From contig JACRDQ010000044.1 in NCBI GenBank assembly GCA_016218545.1, positions 62,001 through 126,000 of the forward strand: a DNA stretch of 64,000 bases, read 5' to 3'. Positions 54,433-62,188 of this stretch are shown piece by piece (within the stretch, counting starts at the first letter, position 1; each line of letters opens with the position of its first letter). The notes under the pieces were generated by a model. That model worked only from the letters and a program-made list of their open reading frames with translations, searched no databases and was not told the DNA's origin. The position numbers were made by a program, and so were the translations under genes. This stretch comes from Elusimicrobiota bacterium. GTDB taxonomy: Bacteria > Elusimicrobiota > Elusimicrobia > UBA1565 > UBA9628.

Positions 54433-54848
54433 TGAGCGACCAATTCGTTCCGACCGACCCGCGCGGCAAGAAGGTCCTGATCGTCGATGACGACGAGGGC
54501 ATCCTGAGCCTGGTGGAGCTGCTGGTGCGCACCGCGAGCTTCCAGGTCTTGACGGCCATGAGAGGCGAGGACGCCATCAAGAAGCTCGAGGAGAAGCCCG
54601 ACGTCATCGTGCTCGACCTCATCATGCCGGGCTGCGGCGGCCTGGGCGTGCTCCAGCACTTGAACGCTATCCAGGGCCCCAAGCCCCCGGTCATCATCAT
54701 CACGGCCTACGCCTCCAAGGACCCGGACGTGGCCAAGGCCATCAAGGACCCCAACGTCTTCCAGTGCCAGGCCAAGCCCTTGAACCACGAGCTGCTTCTG
54801 GGCGCGCTCCACCTGTGCACCAAGACCCAGCCGCTCCGCCGCCCCTAG
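54432..54848 (+). CDS. Single-domain response regulator (CheY-like receiver)
   Basis: 138 residues: a receiver domain and no output domain. KKVLIVDDDEGIL gives the acid pocket, VIVLDLIMPGCGG the phospho-acceptor (D62), PPVIIITAYAS the conserved Thr, and CQAKPLNHE the lysine. The start overlaps the ettA stop, so the two are translationally coupled. Its kinase is not in this neighbourhood. Confidence 0.88.
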   Translation: MSDQFVPTDPRGKKVLIVDDDEGILSLVELLVRTASFQVLTAMRGEDAIKKLEEKPDVIVLDLIMPGCGGLGVLQHLNAIQGPKPPVIIITAYASKDPDVAKAIKDPNVFQCQAKPLNHELLLGALHLCTKTQPLRRP

Positions 54849-54855
54849 CGGTCCC

Positions 54856-55241
54856 ATGAGGAGGCGCAAGCGGCCTGCCGGCCTCTCCGAGGCTATCGCG
54901 CTCGCCGCCCTCGCCCACGATATATCCTCCATCCCTTGAGGGTCATGCTCCGGGTGGAGACCCCGCAGGAGCGCATGGCCGCGGTGGACCGCCTGACCCG
55001 GCGCGAAGGCGAGACCTACGAGGACTTCGTGGAGCGCGCAGGCTCGGACCCCGTAGCCCGCACGGTCAAGCTCGCTGACCTCGCAGACAACATGGACCTC
55101 GCCCGCATCCGCAAGCCCGGTCCCAGGGACCGCGCCAGGCTCTCGAAGTACCGCAGGGCGAGGAAGAGGCTGGCAGAAGTCATCCGAACTCTTCACAAGA
55201 AGAGTTTGTGGATAACTCGGGCGGCTCCTCGCGCCCGGTGA
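54856..55241 (+). pseudogene. Decayed (p)ppGpp hydrolase-like HD-domain gene (RelA/SpoT or MESH1-type)
   Basis: Pieces of one HD-hydrolase domain lie in two frames. Frame one from 54856 gives LSEAIALAALAH, the first helix of the family, and stops at 54937. The other frame resumes at 54921 with YILHPLRVMLRVETPQERMA, where the family has PYILHPLRVM. AAVDRLTRREGETYEDFVER follows directly, though in the family about 30 residues containing the catalytic HDVVED motif separate the two. The end (VKLADLADNMDLARIRKPG, then LSKYRRARKRL) is well preserved. Two deletions, one with a frameshift, have removed the active site. Confidence 0.7.
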
Positions 55242-55296
55242 CCGAACGCGGCTATCTCGGCTTGAAGCGCTTGAGCCGCCTTAGGTTTCCGGGGGA

Positions 55297-55332
55297 GGCG
55301 TTGAGAGGAGGCACGGGCATCCTCTCAACGCC
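55297..55332. terminator. Long perfect hairpin before the isochorismatase-like gene
   Basis: GGCGTTGAGAGG (55297-55308) pairs exactly with CCTCTCAACGCC (55321-55332) around a 12-nt loop; four further pairs, one G-T, extend it to 55293-55336. There is no T-run. It could end upstream transcripts or act in regulation. Confidence 0.45.
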
Positions 55333-55355
55333 TTCCATGTGGCCGCGGCGCATGA

Positions 55356-55361
55356 TATCAT
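55356..55361 (+). promoter_or_regulatory. -10-like box of the second isochorismatase gene
   Basis: TATCAT ends 5 nt before ATG 55367; no Shine-Dalgarno sequence is present. Confidence 0.35.
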
Positions 55362-55366
55362 GAATC

Positions 55367-55921
55367 ATGCCCAACCGCATGCTGAAGGCCGAGCAGACCC
55401 TGCTCCTGGTGGTGGACATCCAGGAGAAGTTCCGGGATGTGATCCACGGCATGGACCGCGTGATCCGCTCGACCAAGATACTCATCGAGGCTTTCAAGGC
55501 CCTCGGCCTTCCCATCGTGGTGAGCGAGCAGTATCCCAAGGGCCTGGGCCGGACCGTCAAGGAGCTCCTGGAAGTCCTGCCCGAGGGCGCCAAGGTGCTC
55601 GAGAAGACCGCGTTCGGCTGTCTGGGCGACGAGGCCCTGTTCAAGACCTTCCAGGCCCTGGGCAAGCGCCAGGTCCTGGTCGCCGGCATCGAGGCGCACG
55701 TGTGCGTCAACCAGACCGTGCACGGGCTCCTGGACGCGGGCTATGAGCCCCATATCGTGCGCGAGGCCGTGTCCTCCAGGGACCCGGAGACAGCCAGGCT
55801 GGCGCTGGAGAAGATGACAGGCTCGGGCGCGGTTCAGTCCACGGTGGAACTGGCGCTCTTCGAGCTGATGCGGGACGCCAAGCATCCCGCGTTCAAGGCT
55901 GTCCAGGCCCTGGTGAAGTAG
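55367..55921 (+). CDS. Isochorismatase-family cysteine hydrolase
   Basis: 184 residues. The Asp of the triad is in TLLLVVDIQEKFRDVI (about residue 17), a lysine in the EQYPKGLGRTV region, and the nucleophile Cys in VLVAGIEAHVCVNQTVHGLLDAGY. This matches the YcaC/hydrolase branch of the isochorismatase superfamily, whose members act on nicotinamide, isochorismate or similar amides and ethers; the substrate is not evident. It is only distantly similar to the family member at 44745. It is convergent with the radical SAM-TPR gene, with a 10-bp gap. Confidence 0.9.
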   Translation: MPNRMLKAEQTLLLVVDIQEKFRDVIHGMDRVIRSTKILIEAFKALGLPIVVSEQYPKGLGRTVKELLEVLPEGAKVLEKTAFGCLGDEALFKTFQALGKRQVLVAGIEAHVCVNQTVHGLLDAGYEPHIVREAVSSRDPETARLALEKMTGSGAVQSTVELALFELMRDAKHPAFKAVQALVK

Positions 55922-55931
55922 GGGCCGGCGC

Positions 55932-58133
55932 TCAGGCGGCCTTGCCAGCGGAGAGGCGGCTGAGGTAGTCCGAGAGCTCCTTGCGCCTGGCACGCGGGAG
56001 CGACGGGTCAGCCAGGACCGCGGAGACCTGCTTCCTGGCCTCAGCGACCCTGCCCAGGCGTTCGAGCGCCAAGCACCTGGCTCCAGCCCAATCCGCCAGG
56101 CTGTCTTTCTTGAGCCCTGCCTTTGCCAGCCGGTCATAGAGGGCGAGGGCCTCGGCGGGCCTGCCCTGCCTGCACGCCAGAGCTCCCAGGCTCATGAGGC
56201 AATTGCGGTCGTCCGGGTCGAGCTTCAAGCCCGCCTCGAAGAGTTTCCGTGCTGCTGCGGGCTCTCCGGCATTGAAGAGCCGGACGCCTTCGCGGTTGAT
56301 GAGCCGGAGCTTGGCGAGCGCGGTCAGCAGGGGGGAGAGGTCCGCGAGGAAGCCGGGCGCGCCTGCCGCGTCCGCCAAGGCCTGGAGGCTCCCGCGTCCC
56401 TGGCTGGCCGCGAGCAGGCGGGGGCCTGGTCCTCCCGGGTCGAGCCTGGCTGCGGTGAGGAAGAGCTCCTTGGCCCGGCTCCTACGGCCGCCGGCGTAGA
56501 GGCGGATGCCTTGGCTCAGGAGGGCGCGGACGCGCTCCACCGCGTCCTTCAAGGAGCCCAGCTCCAGCCTGCCGGCCGCGGAATGGACCTCCACGCTGTT
56601 CCACAGGGAAGCCAGGTCAGGCTCGGAGCGCACCGCCTTCCATACCGCTCCTGCCATGCCCCTGGGGTCGAGGCCAGCGGCTTTATTGAACTCCGCGAAA
56701 GCCTGTTCGCGCCGGCCGGCAAGAAGGAGCTTTAGCCCGGCATTGACCAGGTCCGCGGCGCCGAGGAGGTGGACGCGTTCCAGGAGCTTGCCCCGGATGC
56801 GCTCTCCCAGGAGGAAGAGCTCAGGGGCGTGCCTTGAGGTCTTGGCGCGGGAACGCACATGGCTGCCATGCTTGACTGAGAGGACGCCAAGACGCTCGAG
56901 AGCGGCGAGGTCCGGACCGAAGCGCTTCCGGAGGCTCTCGCCGAAGAGCCGCTCGAACTCGGCGTGGTCGATCCTGCCGGTACGGGACAGGCTGCGGGTC
57001 AGGTGCATGCGCATCTCGTCGCCAGGGCCCAGCCTCCAGCCGCTGGAGACCGGAGCTGCCGGGTCGAAAACGGTCCCTGGGGCATAGCTGTCGTGCCTGT
57101 AGGCCAGCCTGTCGTGGATGTGACCCCTGCTCGTGGGGCCAAGGCACATCATGGCCAGGCGGCCCGGGTAGAGGTCGTCGTAGGCGGCCGGGGCCTGGGG
57201 CGGCCTGAGGAGCCTGCGGTTGTGCAGCCTCACGCTGAACCAATCGGATTCCACGGCATAGTCCATCCGGTCCGCGAACTCGGAGAGCTCCTGCGCCAGA
57301 CAGGAGAAAGGGACCTGCGTTCCCTTGCCCCGGGACGCGGGCAAGGCTGGCGTGCCTGCCGAGAGGGGATAGATGACGATGCTGTCAGGACCGAGCTTCA
57401 TGGCCTGGCCGGCGCTGGCCCGCGTCTCAGCCAGGCCGCCCCCGGGCAGGCCGTAGAGGAGGTCCATGTTGATCCGAAAGCCGCGGTCTCTCAGCACGGC
57501 CATGCATAGCTGCACGTGCTCCGGGCTCTGGTAGCCGCGGTCCACGGCCGAGAGCACGGGCTTGGAGAAGCTCTGGACTCCGAAGCTGACCCGGTTGAAC
57601 CCGTGCCCCCGGAAGACGTCCGCCTTCTCGGCCGTGATCGTGGCCGGGCTGGTCTCGAACTCCAGGCTCGCGGCCTCCTTCGGGAGGAAGGAGGCCTGCA
57701 GGCGCAGCAGGAGGCGGTCGAGGTCCGCGGGATCGAGGACCGTGGGCGTGCCTCCTCCGATGGACCATGCGTCGAAGCGCGTCTTGGCGAAGACCGGGGC
57801 GTAGAAGGAGGCCTCGGCGTCGAGCCTGCTCAGGTAGGCGGCGACCTCGGACCGGGGCGCGCCTCCCTTCGAGTAGTAGACGCAGTAACGGCATTTGGCG
57901 GGGCAGAACGGGATGTGGACGTAGAGGCTGGTCATGGCCGCGGCTCCTGGACGGGCCAGGGCCTGCCGCCACTCGCCCGCGATGTTCCGCGGGCTCAGGG
58001 GCTCGCAGGACAGCGGGTAGTAGAAGTTCTCGGCGGGCGACCAGCTGGGCTCGGCCCGCGCCAGGAGGCGGTCGAGCTCCCCGCAGGCGAGCCAGGTCCG
58101 CAGGGCGGTCGAAGCACCCCGTGCCGGCTTCAC
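55932..58133 (-). CDS. HemN/HemW-like radical SAM protein with C-terminal TPR domain
   Basis: 733 residues from a GTG that overlaps the argS stop (GTGA) with AGGAG just upstream; a later start at residue 67 (MTSLYVHIPF) is possible. YVHIPFCPAKCRYC carries the radical SAM cysteines (C77, C81, C84); WSIGGGTPTVLDP and RVSFGVQSFSKPVL are HemN/HemW hallmarks. After the HemN-like core (to about 420) comes a winged/helical segment, then TPR-like helices (EPAAARKLFEAGLKLDPDDR, GRPAEALALYDRLAKAG). HemW-type proteins normally end at about 380-450 residues, so the TPR tail is an addition. Whether it is a heme chaperone, a coproporphyrinogen dehydrogenase or something else is open. Confidence 0.82.
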   Translation of the reverse strand: MKPARGASTALRTWLACGELDRLLARAEPSWSPAENFYYPLSCEPLSPRNIAGEWRQALARPGAAAMTSLYVHIPFCPAKCRYCVYYSKGGAPRSEVAAYLSRLDAEASFYAPVFAKTRFDAWSIGGGTPTVLDPADLDRLLLRLQASFLPKEAASLEFETSPATITAEKADVFRGHGFNRVSFGVQSFSKPVLSAVDRGYQSPEHVQLCMAVLRDRGFRINMDLLYGLPGGGLAETRASAGQAMKLGPDSIVIYPLSAGTPALPASRGKGTQVPFSCLAQELSEFADRMDYAVESDWFSVRLHNRRLLRPPQAPAAYDDLYPGRLAMMCLGPTSRGHIHDRLAYRHDSYAPGTVFDPAAPVSSGWRLGPGDEMRMHLTRSLSRTGRIDHAEFERLFGESLRKRFGPDLAALERLGVLSVKHGSHVRSRAKTSRHAPELFLLGERIRGKLLERVHLLGAADLVNAGLKLLLAGRREQAFAEFNKAAGLDPRGMAGAVWKAVRSEPDLASLWNSVEVHSAAGRLELGSLKDAVERVRALLSQGIRLYAGGRRSRAKELFLTAARLDPGGPGPRLLAASQGRGSLQALADAAGAPGFLADLSPLLTALAKLRLINREGVRLFNAGEPAAARKLFEAGLKLDPDDRNCLMSLGALACRQGRPAEALALYDRLAKAGLKKDSLADWAGARCLALERLGRVAEARKQVSAVLADPSLPRARRKELSDYLSRLSAGKAA

Positions 58134-59776
58134 ATCTCCTGGGGCGCCGAGACGCCGAGCAGGCCCAGGCCCTCGGCCATCACGGCCCGCACGCCCTCGC
58201 AGAGGGCCAGCCTGGCCTGGGAGAGCTGCGGCTGGCCGGCGTCGACCACGCGGTGCTGCTCGTAGAACGCATGGTAGAGCCCGGCGAGTTCCAAGAGGTA
58301 GGCGGCCAGCTGGTGCGGGGAGAGGTCGCGCTCGCAGATCTTGAGGACCTCGGGGAACCAGGCGAGCTGGATGAGGATGGCGCGCTCCTCCTTCTCGCTG
58401 AGGAGCTCGGGGGTGGGCTGGAGGCGGTCGCCGGCCTTGAGGACGCCGGCCTTGAGGCCTTCCTTGAAGATGGAGCATATCCGGGCGTGCACGTACTGGC
58501 AGTAGAAGACCGGGTTCTCGGAGGACTTCTTCTTGGCCAGGTCGAGGTCGAAGTTGAGGTGCGCGTCCGAGGTCCGCTGGGCGAAGAAGAAGCGGCAGGC
58601 GTCCTTGCCGACCTCCTGCATCACCTCGCGCAGGGTGACGAACTCCCCCGCGCGCTTGGACATCTTCACCGGCGTCGCGCCCCGGAAGAGGTGCACGAGC
58701 TGGTGGATGATCATGTGGCACGTGGCCGGGTCGTGGCCGAGGGCGGCGACGGCCGCCTTCATGCGCGGGACGTAGCCGTGGTGGTCCGCGCCCAGGATAT
58801 CGATGACCTCGGTGAAGCCCCGGCCGTACTTGTCGCGGTGGTAGGCGATGTCCGGGAGGAAATAGGTGGGCTGGCCGGTCTTCTTCACCAGGACCCGGTC
58901 CTTGTCGTCCTCCGAACCCTCGGCGCCCGTGGTGCCGAGCCAGACCGCGCCTTCCTTGTCGTAGACCATGCCCCGGGCCCTGAGGTCGGCCAGGGTCTGA
59001 TCCACGGCCTTGGACGCGTAGAGCTCGCTCTCGTGATACCAGCGGTCGAACGCGACCCCGAAGGACTTCATGTCCTCCTTGTGGCTGTCCAGCAGTGTCT
59101 TCATGGCGTGGCGGCCGAAGTCCTCTGCGCTCCAGGAGGCGGCCTCCGGAGGGAGGGCGGCGGCCATGTCCTTGAGGTAGTCGCCCTGGTAGCCGTCCTC
59201 CGGGACCTGGGCGGGCTTGCCCTGGAGCTCGAGCCAGCGGGCCTGGAGGGATTGTCCCAGGAGCACGACCCGGCCGCCGCCGTCGTTGACGTAGTACTCG
59301 CAGTGGACCTTGTGGCCGAGGCGCCGCAGGATGCGGGCGAGGCTGTCGCCGAGGGTCGCTCCGCGGCCCGAGGCCAGGTGCAGCGGGCCGGTCGGGTTGG
59401 CGGAGACGAACTCGAGCAGGATGGAGCGCTTGACGGCCGCGGTGTCGGCCCCGTACTTGGCGGGCGCGAGGTTGAGGGCCATGAGATTGGCGCAGAGGGC
59501 CGAGTCGCGGAGCTTGAGGTTCACGAAGCCCGGAGGGGTGACGTTGACGGACTCCACCTCCACGATGCCCGAGAAGGCGCCCGCCATCTCGTCGGCCAGG
59601 GCGAGGGGGGCCTTGCCCGCGGCTTTGGCGCAGGACATGGGCCAGTTGAGGCTCACGTCGGCGAGGATGTGCTTCGGGGGCAGGGCGAGCATCCCGAGGC
59701 CGGGGGCGGAGTCCTTGAGCTTGGGGAACGCCTTGAGCTTCTCCATCAGGGACTTGCGCACTGAAGCTAGGATCAC
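58130..59776 (-). CDS. argS: Arginyl-tRNA synthetase
   Basis: 548 residues from a GTG that overlaps the pilT stop, with GGAGG upstream. It charges tRNA-Arg. The N-terminal Add-1 domain leads to EFVSANPTGPLHLASGRG, which is the HIGH-region context of ArgS, but the motif itself reads HLAS instead of H-x-G-H. DHHGYVPRMKAAVAALG and the KMSKR loop (VKMSKRAGEFVTL) are intact, and the C-terminal DALR anticodon-binding domain ends with QARLALCEGVRAVMAEGLGL followed by LGV. Length is typical. It is translationally coupled to both neighbours, so the minus-strand genes form one long operon. Confidence 0.95.
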   Translation of the reverse strand: MILASVRKSLMEKLKAFPKLKDSAPGLGMLALPPKHILADVSLNWPMSCAKAAGKAPLALADEMAGAFSGIVEVESVNVTPPGFVNLKLRDSALCANLMALNLAPAKYGADTAAVKRSILLEFVSANPTGPLHLASGRGATLGDSLARILRRLGHKVHCEYYVNDGGGRVVLLGQSLQARWLELQGKPAQVPEDGYQGDYLKDMAAALPPEAASWSAEDFGRHAMKTLLDSHKEDMKSFGVAFDRWYHESELYASKAVDQTLADLRARGMVYDKEGAVWLGTTGAEGSEDDKDRVLVKKTGQPTYFLPDIAYHRDKYGRGFTEVIDILGADHHGYVPRMKAAVAALGHDPATCHMIIHQLVHLFRGATPVKMSKRAGEFVTLREVMQEVGKDACRFFFAQRTSDAHLNFDLDLAKKKSSENPVFYCQYVHARICSIFKEGLKAGVLKAGDRLQPTPELLSEKEERAILIQLAWFPEVLKICERDLSPHQLAAYLLELAGLYHAFYEQHRVVDAGQPQLSQARLALCEGVRAVMAEGLGLLGVSAPQEM

Positions 59777-60852
59777 TTCGTCGCCTCCTCTGGCGCGCCG
59801 GCCAGCTTGCGCACGGTCCCGGGGTCGTGCGCGACCTTCACCGCGTCGTCCAGGGACGCCAGGTTCTGCTTGACCAGCATGGCCAGGTACTGGTCCATGG
59901 AGATCATTCCGTACTTGCCCCCGGACTCGATGGCGGCGTACAGGAGATGGGTCTTGCCCTCCCGGATGATGTTGGCCACGGCCGGGGTCACGCGCATGAA
60001 CTCCCGGGCGCAGAGGCGGCCCTGGCCGTCCTTGCGCGGCAGGAAGGCCTGGCTGATGACGGCCTGGAGCTCGGTGGAGACCTGGATGCGGACCTGCTGC
60101 TGCTGGCTCGATGGGAAGACGTCGATGATGCGGTCGATCGTGGTCGGGGCGTCCTGGGTGTGCAGGGTGGCGAAGCACAGGTGCCCGGTCTCGGCCGCGC
60201 TGATGGCCAGCTGGATGGTCTCGAGGTCGCGGAGCTCGCCGATGAGGACGACGTCCGGGTCCTGGCGCAGGGCGTGGCGCAGGGCCTCGGCGAAGGACTT
60301 GGTGTGCTGGCCGACCTCGCGCTGGAGGATGATGGAGTTCTTGTCCTCGTAGGCGAACTCGATGGGGTCCTCGATGGTGAGGATGTGCTTCTGGTGCCGC
60401 TGATTGATGAGCTCGATGAGGGAGGCCAGGGTGGTGGACTTGCCCGAGCCGGTGGGCCCCGTGACGAGCACGAGGCCGCGCGGGAGGTCGATGAGGTTGG
60501 CCATGCCGGGCATGAGGCCCAGCTCCGCGGGCGTGGGGACGTGCGAGGGGATGGTGCGGAAGACCGCCGAGACCCCGCTCTTGTGCATGAAGACGTTGAC
60601 CCTGAAGCGGGAGACGCCCTTGAGGGAGATGGAACAGTCGAGCTCCCAGGAGGCCTCGAAGCGCGTCCGGTGGTCCTCGCAGAGGACGGAGTAGACCATC
60701 CGCTTGCACTCTTCGGCGTCGACCGCGGAGGCGCCCGGCAGGGGCATGATGCGCCCCTGGAGCCGAACCATGGGGGGCTTGCCCACGGTCAGGTGGAGGT
60801 CGCTGGCCCCCATCTGGGCCGTGGCCTTGAGGACCTCGGTGAGCTCCGGCAT
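59773..60852 (-). CDS. pilT: Type IV pilus retraction ATPase PilT (copy 1)
   Basis: 359 residues, standard PilT length. Hexameric ATPase at the base of type IV pili that drives retraction and twitching. Walker A GPTGSGKSTTLASLI, the Asp box (ILTIEDPIEF), Walker B-type VVLIGELRDLETI, the His box (AAETGHLCFATLHT), and an AIRNLIRE-like PAVANIIREGK are all present. Its stop overlaps the argS start. The second copy at 62189 is about as similar as paralogues of PilT/PilU type. No pilin or assembly genes are in the window. Confidence 0.96.
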   Translation of the reverse strand: MPELTEVLKATAQMGASDLHLTVGKPPMVRLQGRIMPLPGASAVDAEECKRMVYSVLCEDHRTRFEASWELDCSISLKGVSRFRVNVFMHKSGVSAVFRTIPSHVPTPAELGLMPGMANLIDLPRGLVLVTGPTGSGKSTTLASLIELINQRHQKHILTIEDPIEFAYEDKNSIILQREVGQHTKSFAEALRHALRQDPDVVLIGELRDLETIQLAISAAETGHLCFATLHTQDAPTTIDRIIDVFPSSQQQQVRIQVSTELQAVISQAFLPRKDGQGRLCAREFMRVTPAVANIIREGKTHLLYAAIESGGKYGMISMDQYLAMLVKQNLASLDDAVKVAHDPGTVRKLAGAPEEATK

Positions 60853-60855
60853 GGC

Positions 60856-61257
60856 CTAGCTCGGCCGGGCGGGCTTGGGCGTGAAGGGCGCGGGCCCGCG
60901 GGTGGGGCGCTTCGTGAAGTGGATCTTGCGGGCGTTCCCGTAGAGCCGCTCGAGCCGATAGAAGTCCCGGGAGGCCTGGGTCATGATGTGCACGACGAGG
61001 TCGCCGTAGTCGAGGACCTTCCACTGGTCGCTTTCGGGCCTGGCGCGCCGCAAGGGGCGCAGCCCCGCGGTCTTGAGGGTCTCCTCCACCGCGTGTTGGA
61101 GGGTGTCCATGTGGGAGTCGGAGAGGGCCGTCATGATGAGGAGGAAGTCGGCCAGCGGGTGCGAGGCCCCCACGTAGTACAGGACGAGGTGCTCGGCCTT
61201 CTTGTCGAAGGCGGCTTGGGCGGCCGCCAGGGCCACGTGCCTAAAGACCGGGGGCAT
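60856..61257 (-). CDS. rsfS: Ribosomal silencing factor RsfS
   Basis: 133 residues. RsfS binds ribosomal protein uL14 and blocks subunit joining in stationary phase or starvation. The core shows AAFDKKAEHLVLYYVG (family: KKAEDIVVLDV), SDSHMDTLQHAVEETLK and WKVLDYGDLVVHIMTQASRD followed by FYRLERLYG, which is diagnostic. The C-terminal 25 residues are basic and proline-rich. It overlaps the upstream cNMP-GAF gene by 17 bp and lies 3 bp from pilT. A gene for a LytR_C protein lies two genes upstream, a common companion of rsfS in some phyla. Confidence 0.95.
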   Translation of the reverse strand: MPPVFRHVALAAAQAAFDKKAEHLVLYYVGASHPLADFLLIMTALSDSHMDTLQHAVEETLKTAGLRPLRRARPESDQWKVLDYGDLVVHIMTQASRDFYRLERLYGNARKIHFTKRPTRGPAPFTPKPARPS

Positions 61258-62143
61258 GGCTCATGGTCTCCTTGAGGCGGTCCCGCAGGGACTCCTCGGT
61301 GCGGAACTCGATGTTCTCGAGGGCGGTGCTCAGAAGCTTGGCCACGGTGGCGAGGGTCCGGCCGGTCTCGCTGCGGTCGTCCTCGGTCAACGGGTTGAGG
61401 GAGCGGAAGACGAGGTGGCCCATGGGATGCTTGGCCCCGGGGAGGGAGACGTAGTAGGTGGCGTCGTCGACCCAGGCGTTGCGCGTCTCCGAGGGAGCCG
61501 GGAGCTTCTCCCGGACCGAGGAGAGGTCGCACTCTCCCATGGCGGCGACGAACTCCATCTCCTCGTTGTAGGAGTTGTAGAGCGACGCCTGGGAGACCCA
61601 GGCGCCCTGCAGGTGCGGGGTCACGTGCTCGACCACCTTGGCCAGGAGCTCCTTGGCCGAAAGGACGCGGTCGAGTAGGATGTTCGAGAGGTCGTAGAGC
61701 AGGGTGAGCTCGGTCGAGGTCACGCGCAGGCGGCGGGACTGCTCCTGGACAAGCGCCGCGAAGAACTCCATGGCGAGCTCGGGGTGCGAGCCCAGCCAGG
61801 TGTGCAGGTCTTCGCGCCGGAGCTCGAAGAGTGTCGCCGCTCCCGCGGCCGCGGCCCGCGCGGAGCGGGCCACGTCGTCGATGAGGGCCATCTCCCCGAA
61901 GCAGTCCCCCGGCCCGAGGATGGCCAGGTCCTTGAAGTTCTCCCCGGAGACGCGCTTCGAGATGCGGATCTGCCCCTGCGAGATGAAGTAGAGGCAGTCC
62001 CCCTTGGAGCCCTCGTCGAAGAGGACCGCCCCGTCGGCCAGCGAGACGCTCTTGAGGAACTCCGCCAGGGCCGTCAGGTGCTTCTCGTGGATGCCGTTGA
62101 GCAGGCGGACGGACTTGATGAGCTTGACCTTGTCGTCGGTCAT
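61241..62143 (-). CDS. cNMP-binding and GAF domain protein
   Basis: 300 residues, with GGGAGG upstream of the ATG. Residues about 15-130 form a cNMP-binding beta-roll: VRLLNGIHEKHLTALAEFL, LFDEGSKGDCLYFISQGQI, LGPGDCFGEMALIDDVARSA, where the FGE...ARSA phosphate cassette is intact and fits true cyclic-nucleotide binding. Residues about 145-285 look like a GAF domain (LLYDLSNILLDRVLSAKELL, WVSQASLYN, HPMGHLVF, LATVAKLLSTALEN). There is no output domain. Placed between two pilT genes, it may modulate pilus retraction in response to a nucleotide; this is inference. Confidence 0.82.
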   Translation of the reverse strand: MTDDKVKLIKSVRLLNGIHEKHLTALAEFLKSVSLADGAVLFDEGSKGDCLYFISQGQIRISKRVSGENFKDLAILGPGDCFGEMALIDDVARSARAAAAGAATLFELRREDLHTWLGSHPELAMEFFAALVQEQSRRLRVTSTELTLLYDLSNILLDRVLSAKELLAKVVEHVTPHLQGAWVSQASLYNSYNEEMEFVAAMGECDLSSVREKLPAPSETRNAWVDDATYYVSLPGAKHPMGHLVFRSLNPLTEDDRSETGRTLATVAKLLSTALENIEFRTEESLRDRLKETMSHAPGL

Positions 62144-62188
62144 GGCCGGCCTCCCATCGGTCCTAGGGTGTCGTGGTTCATGGCGTCA

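Noticed and set aside
58134..58721. N-terminal extension of the radical SAM-TPR gene into argS
   Set aside because: The extension is an alternative frame of argS; the GTG at 58133 with AGGAG gives a normal HemN-like N-terminus.
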